Shown: positions 1 to 8,452, counted from the first letter of the stretch. The stretch: 64,000 nt of DNA from Actinacidiphila yeochonensis CN732 (GCF_000745345.1 NZ_JQNR01000004.1:124001-188000); one strand, 5' to 3'. Numbers and translations are program-made. Notes: generated from the letters alone by a model not told the origin.

Positions 1-113
1 GGGATCCCGGCCTTCTGACGTGCGGACGGCGGGTCTGCCCGGTGGCGGCGAAGCGTCCCGTCCCCGGAGCCTGCCGGACGGCGCCCCTCGCGCCGGGGCG
101 TCCCAGCGGCGCT

Positions 114-127
114 AAGCGCTTGCTCAG
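114..127. promoter_or_regulatory. candidate TetR-type operator
   Basis: AAGCGCTTGCTCAG lies just ahead of the first TetR gene and contains the perfect 8-bp palindrome AAGCGCTT. The same 14-mer recurs exactly at 1712-1725. Palindromes of this AAGCGCTT core are typical of TetR regulators of acyl-CoA metabolism, so autoregulation is inferred. No binding evidence exists in the sequence itself. Confidence 0.45.
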
Positions 128-178
128 TCGGGAGGGTAGGGTGTGACCCTGACAATGAGCGGGTGTGAGGAGCAGGAG

Positions 179-811
179 ATGGGCGCGGAGGCGGCAACCG
201 GCGAGGCGTGGGGCGACATCACCCCCGACGCTGCCAGGCGACTGGTGGTCGCGGCGGTGGAGGCCTTCGCCGAGCGCGGCTACCACGCCACCACCACCCG
301 GGACATCGCAGGCCGGGCCGGCATGAGCCCCGCCGCGCTCTACATCCACTACAAGACCAAGGAAGAGCTGCTCTACCAGATCAGCAAGGTCGGGCACCTG
401 CGCTCACTGGCCATGCTCGCCGGGTCCCGGGACGCCCCGGGTACCGCCGGGGAGCGGTTGGCGGAGGCCGTGCGCGCCTTCGTCCGCTGGCATGCCGAGC
501 ACCACACGACCGGGCGCGTCGTCCAGTACGAACTGGGTGCCCTCGCGCCCGACCACTACCGGGAGATCGTCGCCCTGCGGCGGCAGACCGAGGAGGCGAT
601 CCGGTCGATCATCGAGGACGGCGTGGCGGCCGGGGAGTTCGACGTGCCCGATCTCTCCGGCACGACCCTGGCGGTGCTGTCGCTCTGCATCGACGTGGCG
701 CGCTGGTTCAACCCGAAGGGCCACCGCACGCCCGACGAGGTCGGAACGCTCTACGCGGGCCTCGTTCTGAGGATGGTGCGGGGGGCGGAGGCGGGCGGCG
801 AGGCCGCGTAG
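179..811 (+). CDS. TetR/AcrR family transcriptional regulator
   Basis: Ligand-responsive repressor, about 210 residues, the usual TetR length. The N-terminal third carries the helix-turn-helix (GYHATTTRDIAGRAGMS, then AALYIHYKTKEELL), followed by an all-helical ligand/dimer domain. I chose ATG 179 because AGGAG sits six bases upstream. GTG 143, with GGAGG ahead of it, and ATG 155 are in-frame alternatives. The motif at 114-127 lies in its promoter region and recurs upstream of the convergent MaoC hydratase gene, so the regulator probably controls itself and that gene. The inducer is not evident; an acyl-CoA would fit the neighbours. Family assignment is secure, role inferred. Confidence 0.9.
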   Translation: MGAEAATGEAWGDITPDAARRLVVAAVEAFAERGYHATTTRDIAGRAGMSPAALYIHYKTKEELLYQISKVGHLRSLAMLAGSRDAPGTAGERLAEAVRAFVRWHAEHHTTGRVVQYELGALAPDHYREIVALRRQTEEAIRSIIEDGVAAGEFDVPDLSGTTLAVLSLCIDVARWFNPKGHRTPDEVGTLYAGLVLRMVRGAEAGGEAA

Positions 812-948
812 GCCGCATCGACGGGCGGGCGGCCGGGCGGCCGAGCGGACAAGCGAACAGGTGGTCGGACGGGCGAGCGCGCTCGCCGGGCCCGGGATGG
901 GGCAGCTCCCCACGAGGCCCGGCGGGCGCACGGCATGCGGGCCGGCCG

Positions 949-1410
949 CTACAGGTAGAGGCGCGTCACCATCTCCGCGACGCAGACCGGCTTGTCCCCG
1001 CCCTCGCGTTCCACGGTGACCCGCGCCACCAGGTGGATGCCGCCACCGGTCTCCGCGACCTCGGCGATCACCGCCGTCGCGCGCAGTCGCGAGCCGACCG
1101 GGACCGGCGCGGGGAAGCGCACCTTGTTCACCCCGTAGTTGACGCCCATCCGCACTCCTTCGACTCGGAAGATCTGCGGGGTGAAGAGCGGGAGCAGTGA
1201 CAGCGTGAGGAAGCCGTGCCCGATGGTGGTGCCGAACGGGCCGCCGGCCGCGCGTTCGGGGTCGACGTGAATCCACTGGTGGTCACCGGTGGCATCGGCG
1301 AACTGGTCGATCCGCTTCTGGTCGATCTCGATCCAGTCCGTCCAGCCGAGCTGCTCGTCGACGGCGGCACGGAGCTCGTCGGGCGAGGCGAAGACGCGGG
1401 GCTGGGACAT
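949..1410 (-). CDS. MaoC family dehydratase (R-specific enoyl-CoA hydratase type)
   Basis: Single hot-dog-fold hydratase of 153 residues that would add water to a trans-2-enoyl-CoA to give an (R)-3-hydroxyacyl-CoA in the cytosol. The hydratase-2 motif is visible near residues 42-70: FADATGDHQWIHVD with the catalytic Asp/His pair, then GTTIGHGFLTLSLLP. The start ATG at 1410 is preceded by AGGAGG eight bases away; the open frame continues further upstream without a comparable ribosome site. It converges with the TetR gene on its left. A perfect CAAGCGCTTG palindrome 300 bp upstream, shared with the TetR promoter, suggests co-regulation. The substrate is unknown. Confidence 0.9.
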   Translation of the reverse strand: MSQPRVFASPDELRAAVDEQLGWTDWIEIDQKRIDQFADATGDHQWIHVDPERAAGGPFGTTIGHGFLTLSLLPLFTPQIFRVEGVRMGVNYGVNKVRFPAPVPVGSRLRATAVIAEVAETGGGIHLVARVTVEREGGDKPVCVAEMVTRLYL

Positions 1411-1844
1411 GACGGGAGCCTCCTGCTGGTGAGGGAGTCGGGCCGGGACGTACCGGGCGGGGCCCCGGTCGTTGGCTTGGAGCTTGGCGAGGCTGGGCTG
1501 GACCCTCGCGGGGTCGGGCCCAGAATCCGGTTGAGCCCTGGCCGCGCCCTCCCCAGCTTCCGCCGAGCCCGGCCGGACGCGGCACGCCGGACCGAACGGG
1601 CTACCCGGCCCCGGACGCCGGGCAGCCCGACCCGTGCGGGTCGCCGTCTCCCGAAGAAGCAGGCGGGCGCCGTACCCGGGCGCGGCGCCGGGCGGGCTGA
1701 AGCCGGTTTCCAAGCGCTTGCTCAGCACGCCTCAGCATGGTTCCGCCGCCCCGGGTGTGTCAACGGCATGCCGTCCCGCGCGCCACGACCTGGGCGCGGC
1801 GTCCGGTTCCGCGTCGCGCGGGCCGACCACGTGGCGGTGGCCTC
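1411..1844. other. 434-bp intergenic region upstream of the MaoC gene
   Basis: No convincing gene. It holds the MaoC ribosome-binding site next to 1411, and at 1711-1725 the second copy of the TetR-type operator. The open frames crossing it are GC-rich shadows without ribosome-binding sites. Confidence 0.6.
1711..1725. promoter_or_regulatory. second copy of the TetR-type operator
   Basis: CAAGCGCTTG (1711-1720) is a perfect 10-bp palindrome, and 1712-1725 repeats the 14-mer found at 114-127. It lies between the end of the LLM oxidoreductase gene and the MaoC gene, about 300 bp upstream of the MaoC start. A long leader or an unseen promoter would be needed for direct control. Confidence 0.45.
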
Positions 1845-3071
1845 TCAGGCCGCCGCCTCCACCCCGGCACGGGCCTCCAGCAGCGGCCGGAGCTCGGCCA
1901 GGGCCTCCACCTGTGCGCGCTGCTCCACGACGTCGGGGGCCGCGCACCGGATGACGAGGTCCCGTGCGCCGGCCCGTACGTAGGCGGCCAGGTGCTCGGC
2001 CACGACGTCGGCCGGGCCGGCCACGACGGCCTGGATCTGCTCCAGCGAGCTGATCGGCATGCCGTAGGCGCGGTGGGCGTAGTCGTCCAGAAGCGCCCGG
2101 CCGCCGTCGGTCGCGTCGCTGACCAGGACGTTCACGAAGAGAGCGGGGGAGAAGGGCTGTTCGGACCGCCCGGCGCCATCCGCCGCCGCCCGGATCGCGG
2201 TGAGCCCGGTCGCGTAGTCGGCGGGGTCCGGCGGGTAGGGCAGCCAGCCGTCGTAGAGCCGTCCGGCCCGGTCCAGCGCCTTCGGCGTGGCGCCGCCCAG
2301 CCAGATCGGCGGCCCCTCCGGCCGGGTCGGGCGCAGCGGCGCGGGCACGTCCTCGAACCGCAGCACCTCGCCCTCGAAGGTGACCGGCCCCTGAGCGCTC
2401 CACAGCCGGCGCCACAGGTCGACCGTCTCGTCGAGCCGGGTGAAACGGCGCGGCCAGGGCGTGCCGGCCATCTCGTAGACCGGCCGGCCGAAACGGCCGG
2501 GGAAGCCCGCGCCGACCCCGAGGACGAGTCGCCCGTCGCTGAGCCGGTCCACCGAGGCGATGGTGTGGGCGGCCTGGACCGGGGTGCGCAGCGCCGGGAG
2601 CAGAGCCCCGGTGCCGAGGACCACGCGTTCGGTGACCATGGCCAGTGCGGTGAGCGCGGTCATGGCCTCGATCCGCGGGGTCAGCAGCGAGTCGGTGACC
2701 CAGAGCGAGTCGAAGCCGAGGCGTTCGGCCCGGACCCCGAACTCCACCACGCCGTGCGGGTCGAGGCCGTGCTCCCATGGCGCCTCGACGGTCGGGACGA
2801 AGACGCCGAGCCGCAGCCTTCCCGGGGTCCCCCCGCTGTGCCCGCCGTCCGTGGTCCCGCTGCCGCCGGTACCGCTGCCTGGGTGGATGCCGACGGTGGC
2901 GCCGGTACCGCCGCTGAACTCGGTGCCGGTGCCGGTGCCGGTGCCGTTGCGGGGGTGGGAGCGGGAGCGGGGATGGGCGCCGGGTGCGGGGTGCGGAGTG
3001 GTCGCCGGGCCGGTGGTGGCGGGTGCCGGGGGCACGGTCGTGTCCGTGCCCCCGCTGGTCGTGTCGGTCAT
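1845..3071 (-). CDS. LLM-class (F420/FMN-dependent) oxidoreductase
   Basis: Luciferase-like TIM-barrel oxidoreductase, about 408 residues; most relatives are about 280-320. The catalytic domain starts near residue 83 (LRLGVFVPTVEAPWEHGL) and includes LGFDSLWVTDSLL, VLGTGALLPALRTPVQAA and DGRLVLGVGAGFPG, typical of F420-dependent family members. The first ~80 residues are a low-complexity Gly/Thr/Pro/His linker encoded partly by a GGTGCC tandem repeat, so the true start may be further inside; ATG 3071 is simply the first strong candidate. It is divergent from the MmyB-type regulator at 3157 with an 85-bp gap, an arrangement in which the regulator usually controls the redox enzyme. The substrate is unknown. 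Confidence 0.85.
   Translation of the reverse strand: MTDTTSGGTDTTVPPAPATTGPATTPHPAPGAHPRSRSHPRNGTGTGTGTEFSGGTGATVGIHPGSGTGGSGTTDGGHSGGTPGRLRLGVFVPTVEAPWEHGLDPHGVVEFGVRAERLGFDSLWVTDSLLTPRIEAMTALTALAMVTERVVLGTGALLPALRTPVQAAHTIASVDRLSDGRLVLGVGAGFPGRFGRPVYEMAGTPWPRRFTRLDETVDLWRRLWSAQGPVTFEGEVLRFEDVPAPLRPTRPEGPPIWLGGATPKALDRAGRLYDGWLPYPPDPADYATGLTAIRAAADGAGRSEQPFSPALFVNVLVSDATDGGRALLDDYAHRAYGMPISSLEQIQAVVAGPADVVAEHLAAYVRAGARDLVIRCAAPDVVEQRAQVEALAELRPLLEARAGVEAAA
2922..2945. repeat. GGTGCC hexanucleotide tandem repeat (four units)
   Basis: Four perfect GGTGCC units lie inside the low-complexity N-terminal coding region of the LLM oxidoreductase and encode alternating Gly/Thr on the minus strand. 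Hexamer repeats preserve frame, so length variation would alter only the linker. Confidence 0.8.
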
Positions 3072-3106
3072 GGTGCCGAGCCTGTGCGGCGGTCCGCACA
3101 CCCGCA

Positions 3107-3122
3107 ATTCCCGCCAGGGAAT
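3107..3122. promoter_or_regulatory. inverted repeat in the LLM/XRE divergent promoter region
   Basis: ATTCCC-GCCA-GGGAAT is a perfect 6-bp inverted repeat with a 4-bp spacer in the 85-bp gap between the divergent LLM oxidoreductase and XRE genes. Position and symmetry fit an operator for the XRE regulator acting on both promoters. This is inference. Confidence 0.5.
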
Positions 3123-3156
3123 CGCCGAACGGCCGCGCGCGGGATACAACTACGGC

Positions 3157-4017
3157 GTGGACTTCGCCCATGCGCTCCGGGCGGCCCGCGGCCGGCGCCG
3201 GTTCAGCCAGTTGGAACTCGCCTCGCGGGCCGGCACCACCCAGCGGCACATCAGCTTCATCGAGAACGGACGCTCGACCCCCGGCCGGGCCCTGGTCGCC
3301 CGGCTCGCCGACTCCCTCACGCTCCCCCCGCGCGAGCGCAACGCGCTGCTGCTGGCGGCCGGGTACGCCCCCGTGCACTCCCAGCGCGACCTGGCCGACC
3401 CGGAGCTGGCGCCCGCCTGGGAGGCGCTCGAACACATCCTGGCCGGGCATCTGCCCTATCCCGCCGTGGTGGTGGACCGTTTCGGCACGCTGATCGCCGC
3501 CAACGACGCCCTGCCGGTCCTGACGGACGGCTGCTCCCCGGCGCTGCTGCGGCCGCCCGCCAACATCCTGCGGATCGCGCTGCACCCCGAGGGCATGGCG
3601 CCGCGTGTCCGCAACTTCCCGCAGTGGGCACGGCACGTCACCGCCGGCGTCGCCGAGGAGCAGCGCCGCGACCCGGACGAGCGGTTGGCCGCGCTCCACG
3701 AGGAACTGGCCGGCTACGTCGCCGAACAGCCGTCGCCGAGCGGCGACGACACCCTCCTCGGGTTCGCGGTGCCCATGGAGCTGGCCACCGTCGACGGACG
3801 GGTGCTGCGCCTCATGACCACGGTGGCCGTCTTCGCCACGGCCGCGGACGTGACCATCGCCGAGCTCAAGCTGGAGGCGTTCCTCCCGGCCGACCGCGCC
3901 ACGGCGGAGGCACTCCGCGCGTTCGCCGCGCGACGGCGGCCGCCCGCCGGTACGGACACCGCGGCCGGGAGCGGGCACCCGCCGTCCGGACCGGCCGGCC
4001 ACGCGGGACCACGGTGA
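3157..4017 (+). CDS. XRE family regulator with MmyB-like ligand-binding domain
   Basis: DNA-binding regulator of 286 residues. Residues ~1-60 form the Cro/C1 helix-turn-helix (FSQLELASRAGTTQRHISFIE, trimmed here to its core SRAGTTQRHISFIENGRS), followed by the PAS-like MmyB ligand domain (AWEALEHILAGHLPYPAVVV, then VDRFGTLIAANDAL and NFPQWARHVTA). Start GTG 3157 is where homology begins. The C-terminus ends in a loose Pro/Gly-rich tail. MmyB-type regulators usually sit divergent to the oxidoreductase or SDR they control, as here with the LLM gene; a perfect inverted repeat lies between them. The ligand is unknown, possibly a fatty acid by analogy with the family. Confidence 0.88.
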   Translation: MDFAHALRAARGRRRFSQLELASRAGTTQRHISFIENGRSTPGRALVARLADSLTLPPRERNALLLAAGYAPVHSQRDLADPELAPAWEALEHILAGHLPYPAVVVDRFGTLIAANDALPVLTDGCSPALLRPPANILRIALHPEGMAPRVRNFPQWARHVTAGVAEEQRRDPDERLAALHEELAGYVAEQPSPSGDDTLLGFAVPMELATVDGRVLRLMTTVAVFATAADVTIAELKLEAFLPADRATAEALRAFAARRRPPAGTDTAAGSGHPPSGPAGHAGPR

Positions 4018-4575
4018 TCCGCAGCGGGCGCCGGTAGGGCGACCACCGCCGGGGCGCCCGCCTCTCCCCGCGCGACGGGAGTTCCTGGGCCCGCGCGTAT
4101 CCCGGCGTGAACCGGGCCGGGCAGGACGGGGCAGGCGACGCCCACCCCGTCGTCGGCCGGCCAGCGGGTGCCGCAACCCCCCCGTCGGCCAGGCCCCGGA
4201 GCGGTACCGGCCCGCGCCGTACGGCCGGCGGGCGGCCCGTGGCATGCTCGAACGCGCACTGCCCGTCCGACGCGGGCGACCGCGCCGGACGGACCGGTGC
4301 GGCCGCCCACGACGGCGCCCGTGCGCCCCCGTGCACTCCCGCGGGCCCGTACGCGGCCCCGCACCCGACGCGCACACGGCACGCAAAGCCGTACGAACAC
4401 GCGAGTGGTACGAACGCGCGAGCGGTACGAGCGCGCGAGTCGCAGGGGGCACGCGAGCCGTACGGGTGGGCAGGCCGCGCGACAGCCGCGAGCGAACGAG
4501 CGAGCCTCGTGGCCGAGCGTGGAACGACCCTGGAACGACCGACCAGACCAACGAAACAGGAGCACCGGAAGCCCC
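4018..4575. other. 558-bp intergenic region with tandem repeats
   Basis: No gene I can support. It separates the MmyB-type regulator from a methyltransferase and contains three direct 17-bp repeats at 4391-4441, plus more scattered CGCGAG/GTACG words. The 3' end holds the methyltransferase ribosome site (AGGAG near 4559). Confidence 0.55.
4391..4441. repeat. three tandem 17-bp repeats
   Basis: Units at 4391-4407, 4408-4424 and 4425-4441 follow the pattern GTACGAACGCGCGAGYG with one to three differences each, head to tail with no spacer. They lie 135-185 bp upstream of the methyltransferase start. Iterated 17-bp units upstream of a gene may be regulator half-sites; a role as slippage-generated sequence is equally possible. 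Confidence 0.75.
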
Positions 4576-5337
4576 ATGAGCCTGCGCCACCACGAGATCG
4601 CCGAGGCCGGCCACCGCATCCTCAACCCGATCACCGACGACAAGCTGATGCTGCTCGGCCGGATCTGCCGGTTCCGGGAGGGGCAGCGGCAGCTCGACCT
4701 CGCCTGCGGGAAGGGCGAGATGCTCGCCCGGTGGGCGCAGCGGTACGGCATCGGCGGGGTGGGGGTGGACGTCAGCGAGGTGTTCCTGACGGCGGCCCGT
4801 GAGCGCGCGACGGAGCTGGACGCCGCGGACCGGCTGGAGTTCGTCCGCGGGGACGCCGGCCGCTACGAGGCCGAGCCGAACGCCTTCGACGTGGTCTCCT
4901 GCGTCGGGGCCACCTGGATCGGCGGCGGGCTGGCGGGCACCGTCGAGCTGATGCGGCGGGCGCTGAAGCCCGGCGGGCTGATGCTGGTCGGCGAACCGTA
5001 CTGGATCGGCGAGCCGTCGCCGGAGGCGTACGAGGCGATCGGCCTCGAACCCGAGGACCACGCCACCCTGCCCGGCACGCTGGACCGGTTCGAGGCGATG
5101 GGCGTCGAGCTGGTCGAGATGGTGCTGGCCGACGGGGACAGCTGGGACCGGTACGCGGCGGAGCAGTGGTTCGCCATCGACGAGTGGCTGCGCTCGGTGC
5201 CGTCCGACCACCCGGACGCGGCCGACATGCGGGAGTTCCTCGCCCACGACCGGCGCACGCATCTGGAGCACCGCCGCTCCCACCTGGGTTGGGGTGTGTT
5301 CGTTCTGCGCGAGCCCCGAGGCGGCCAGAAAAGCTGA
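4576..5337 (+). CDS. class I SAM-dependent methyltransferase
   Basis: Rossmann-fold methyltransferase of 253 residues. Motif I is LDLACGKGEMLARWAQRYG (residues ~40-58), followed by the acidic SAM-binding end of strand 2 (GVGVDVSEVFL), FVRGDAGRYEAEPNAFDVV, and the post-motif LKPGGLMLVGEPYW. ATG 4576 is preceded by AGGAG and matches the beginning of the fold. The final domain contains many Trp/His residues around a DEWLRS helix. It stands alone, followed three bases later by the region leading to penicillin acylase. The acceptor substrate is not identifiable; it resembles small-molecule methyltransferases rather than rRNA or DNA enzymes. Confidence 0.87.
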   Translation: MSLRHHEIAEAGHRILNPITDDKLMLLGRICRFREGQRQLDLACGKGEMLARWAQRYGIGGVGVDVSEVFLTAARERATELDAADRLEFVRGDAGRYEAEPNAFDVVSCVGATWIGGGLAGTVELMRRALKPGGLMLVGEPYWIGEPSPEAYEAIGLEPEDHATLPGTLDRFEAMGVELVEMVLADGDSWDRYAAEQWFAIDEWLRSVPSDHPDAADMREFLAHDRRTHLEHRRSHLGWGVFVLREPRGGQKS

Positions 5338-5407
5338 CGTATGTTCATCTTCCGAGGGCGGCGTACCGGCGGTAACCTCCGCGCACCGGCTTCCGGAAGG
5401 AGCAGAA

Positions 5408-5554
5408 ATGCCGCTACGGACCCCACGACCGATCGGCACCCGCGCCGCCGCGCGGACCAGAGCCCGGACCCGCGCGGACGACGCAGCCCAGCCCGCCCCG
5501 GGGCCGGGCTCCGGCCCCGGCCCGCACGGCGCACCACTCGGGCGACGCGGGTGA
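5408..5554 (+). CDS. 48-codon leader ORF or displaced 5' end of the penicillin acylase gene
   Basis: ATG 5408 has the best ribosome site in this stretch (GGAAGGAGCAGAA), but its frame closes at TGA 5552-5554, overlapping GTG 5551 of the penicillin acylase frame as GTGA. The peptide is Arg/Ala/Pro-rich, like the basic n-region of an export signal. Either it is a translationally coupled leader, or it is the true N-terminus of the acylase separated by a one-base error in one of the C4 runs between 5480 and 5530. Confidence 0.35.
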   Translation: MPLRTPRPIGTRAAARTRARTRADDAAQPAPGPGSGPGPHGAPLGRRG

Positions 5555-8289
5555 CCCGGGTGACCCGCCCCCTGCGCACCGCCGCGGCCACCGCCCTCCT
5601 CGCCCTGGGCGTCACGCTGCTGGCCCCCGGCGCGCTGCCCGCGCACGCCGCCACCGCCAGCAACGACTACTGCGGCGGGCAGTGCTCGGACATCCTGCCG
5701 CCCGGCGAGAACGGCAACGCCAGCTTCGCCGACATCCTCGCCAACAAGGCGCTCGGCACCCGCCCCGCCCACACCATGGACCAGCTCGGCCCCTACTCCT
5801 CGCTGGCCACCGGATACCAGGGGCTCACCGACACGACGATCGACTCGTTCTTCAACGACTCCTCCTTCGGCGTCCCCGCCAACCAGGTCGCCTCCGTCAT
5901 CCAGCCCCGCTCCGACGTCACCATCACCCGGGACAAGGCCACCGGCGTGCCGCACATCCAGGGCACCACCCGCTCCGGCACGGAGTTCGGCGCCGGGTAC
6001 GCCGCCGGCCAGGACCGGCTGTGGCTGATGGACCTCTTCCGGCACGTCGGCCGCGGCGAACTCTCCTCCTTCGCCGGCGGCGCGGCCGCCAACCGCGGCC
6101 TGGAGCAGGAGTTCTGGCAGCAGGCCCCCTACACCGAGGACGACCTCCAGGCCCAGGTGGACTGGCTGAGCACCCACACCGGCGACCGCGGCAAGCAGGC
6201 GCTCGCCGACGCCCAGTCGTACATCGACGGCATCAACGCCTACATCACCGCCGCCAAGAACGGCCGCTACTTCCCCGGCGAGTACGACCTGACCGGGCAC
6301 ATCAACCCGATCACCAACGCCGGGGACATCGAGCCGTTCAAGCTCACCGACATGATCGCGCTCGCCTCGGTGGTCGGCGCCCTCTTCGGCACCGGCGGCG
6401 GGGGAGAGGTGCAGGCGGCCCTGTCGCTCCAGGCGGCGCAGGCGCGGTACGGCGTGGCGCAGGGCACCAAGGTGTGGGAGTCCTTCCGGGAGCGGGACGA
6501 CCCGGAGGCGGTCGCCACCGTCCACGACGGAACCTCCTTCCCGTACGCGGGCAAGCCGGCCGACCCGCAGGGCGAGGCGCTGCCCGACGCGGGCTCGGTG
6601 ACGGCCGAACCGCTGGTGTACGACGCGACCGGCGGAGCCACCCAGAGCACCACGAAGAGCCCCGGCGTGCTGCCGTCCAACCTCTTCGACACCCCGCGCA
6701 AGGGCATGTCCAACGCCCTGGTGGTGAGCGGCGCGCACACCGCCAGCGGCCACCCGGTGGCCGTCTTCGGGCCGCAGACCGGCTACTTCGCCCCGCAGCT
6801 GCTGATGCTGGAGGAGCTCCAGGGCCCGGGCATCAGCGCCCGCGGCGCCGCCTTCGCGGGCCTGGGCATGTACGTGGAGCTCGGCCGCGGCCAGGACTAC
6901 GCGTGGAGCGCCACCTCCGCCTCGCAGGACGTCACCGACACCTACGCGGTACGGCTGTGCCAGGACGACCACCACTACGTCCTGAACGGACAGTGCGTGG
7001 CGATGGAGGAACTGGAGCGCACCAACTCCTGGACGCCGACGCTCGCCGACTCCACCGCGGCCGGCTCCTACACGATGCGGGTGTACCGCACCGCGTACGG
7101 CCCGGTCGAGTACCGCGCCACCATCGGCGGCCAACCCGTCGCCTACACCCAGCTACGCAGCTCCTACATGCACGAGGCCGACTCGATCATCGGCTTCCAG
7201 GAGCTCAACGATCCGGGCTTCGTGCAGGACGCCGCCTCGTTCCAGAAGGCCGCACAGGACATCAACTACACCTTCAACTGGTTCTACGCCGACTCCCGGC
7301 AGACCGCCTACTACAACAGCGGGACCAACCCGGTGCGCGCCGCCGGCGTCGACCCGTCCCTCCCGGTCTGGGGCACCGGCGCCTACGACTGGCAGGGCTG
7401 GGACCCCGCGTACAACACCGCCGACTACACCCCGCCCGCCCAGCACCCCCAGTCGGTGGACCAGGACTACTACGTCAGCTGGAACAACAAGCAGGCCCCC
7501 GGCTACACCTCCGCCACCTTCGGCAACGGCTCGGTGCACCGGGCGAACCTGCTCGACGCCCGGGTCAAGGCGCTGGTCCAGGCCGGCGGGGTGACCCGCT
7601 CGAAGCTGGCCAAGGCGATGGAGGACGCGGCGCTGACCGACCTGCGGGGGGAGGACGTGCTGCCGGACGCGCTCCAGGTGATCGGCAGCGCGCCGGTGAC
7701 CGACCCCCAGGAGGCGGCGGCCGTTCAGCAGCTGACGACCTGGCTGGCCCACGGCGCCAAGCGCACCGAGACGTCGGCGGGTTCGCACACGTACGCCGAC
7801 GCGGACGCCGTGCGGACCATGGACGCCTGGTGGCCGCTGCTCGTCCAGGGTGAGTTCCGGTCCGGGCTCGGCGACGGCCTGTACAGCGCGCTCGGCACCG
7901 ACCTGACCGTCGACGAGTCGCCCTCGGCCGGGCACGGCCCGACCGGCTCGCACGCCGGCAGCTCCTTCCAGTACGGCTGGTGGTCCTACGCCGACAAGGA
8001 CCTGCGCGCGGTCCTCGGCAAGCCGGTGCAGGGCCCGCTGGCCCAGACGTACTGCGGCGGCGGACAGCTCTCCGCCTGCCGCGACATGCTGCTGTCCACC
8101 CTGAAGCAGGCGGCGGCCACCCCGGCGGCCACGGTCTACCCGGGCGACGACGGCGGCTGCTCCGCGGGCGACCAGTGGTGCGCCGACAGCATCGTCCAGC
8201 GCCCGCTGGGCGGCATCACCGACGACCGGATCAGCTGGCAGAACCGTCCGACGTACCAGCAGGTCGTGGAGTTCCCCTCGCACCGGTAA
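5551..8289 (+). CDS. secreted penicillin acylase family protein
   Basis: N-terminal-nucleophile amidohydrolase precursor, 912 residues from GTG 5551. A signal peptide is clear (PLRTAAATALLALG core, cleavage near AHAATA), so it acts outside the membrane. The alpha-chain motif appears as RDKATGVPHIQGTTRSGTEF and AGYAAGQDRLWLMDLFRHVG. The autocatalytic Ser starting the beta chain is in KGMSNALVVSGAHTASG (Ser at 6709-6711, residue 387). The family cleaves amide bonds of acylated compounds: penicillins, acyl-homoserine lactones, lipopeptides. The substrate here cannot be told. The start is uncertain: GTG 5560 and ATG 5341 share the frame, and ATG 5408 has the best ribosome site but another frame. 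Confidence 0.9.
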   Translation: MTRVTRPLRTAAATALLALGVTLLAPGALPAHAATASNDYCGGQCSDILPPGENGNASFADILANKALGTRPAHTMDQLGPYSSLATGYQGLTDTTIDSFFNDSSFGVPANQVASVIQPRSDVTITRDKATGVPHIQGTTRSGTEFGAGYAAGQDRLWLMDLFRHVGRGELSSFAGGAAANRGLEQEFWQQAPYTEDDLQAQVDWLSTHTGDRGKQALADAQSYIDGINAYITAAKNGRYFPGEYDLTGHINPITNAGDIEPFKLTDMIALASVVGALFGTGGGGEVQAALSLQAAQARYGVAQGTKVWESFRERDDPEAVATVHDGTSFPYAGKPADPQGEALPDAGSVTAEPLVYDATGGATQSTTKSPGVLPSNLFDTPRKGMSNALVVSGAHTASGHPVAVFGPQTGYFAPQLLMLEELQGPGISARGAAFAGLGMYVELGRGQDYAWSATSASQDVTDTYAVRLCQDDHHYVLNGQCVAMEELERTNSWTPTLADSTAAGSYTMRVYRTAYGPVEYRATIGGQPVAYTQLRSSYMHEADSIIGFQELNDPGFVQDAASFQKAAQDINYTFNWFYADSRQTAYYNSGTNPVRAAGVDPSLPVWGTGAYDWQGWDPAYNTADYTPPAQHPQSVDQDYYVSWNNKQAPGYTSATFGNGSVHRANLLDARVKALVQAGGVTRSKLAKAMEDAALTDLRGEDVLPDALQVIGSAPVTDPQEAAAVQQLTTWLAHGAKRTETSAGSHTYADADAVRTMDAWWPLLVQGEFRSGLGDGLYSALGTDLTVDESPSAGHGPTGSHAGSSFQYGWWSYADKDLRAVLGKPVQGPLAQTYCGGGQLSACRDMLLSTLKQAAATPAATVYPGDDGGCSAGDQWCADSIVQRPLGGITDDRISWQNRPTYQQVVEFPSHR

Positions 8290-8299
8290 CCAGCCGCCG

Positions 8300-8342
8300 G
8301 CCACCGGTGGCCCACCGGTGGCGCGCCTGCCGTCCGCAGGCG
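8300..8342. terminator. double hairpin after the penicillin acylase gene
   Basis: Ten bases after the stop, 8300-8322 is a perfect palindrome with 11-bp arms around one base (two copies of CCACCGGTGG). Immediately next, 8324-8342 forms a CGCCTGC/GCAGGCG hairpin with a 5-nt loop. There is no U tract, as is common in Streptomyces terminators. Confidence 0.6.
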
Positions 8343-8452
8343 GTGGGCCGCCGGCCGTCGGCCGCCCCGTGCGGGTCCGGGGCGGTCGGCGGGCCGCTGT
8401 CCGTGCCCGGGGGACGGCCGGGGGCGCGGCCGGGCGCGGCCGGGTATGGCCC

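Noticed and set aside
1845..3071. Light-emitting luciferase
   Set aside because: The LLM superfamily name is historical; the sequence fits F420-dependent oxidoreductases and there is no lux partner.
1732..7134. Very long minus-strand open frame (1800 codons)
   Set aside because: It runs antisense through the LLM, XRE, methyltransferase and penicillin acylase genes, has no start context, and its translation is low-complexity Arg/Gly/Ala typical of GC-rich shadows.
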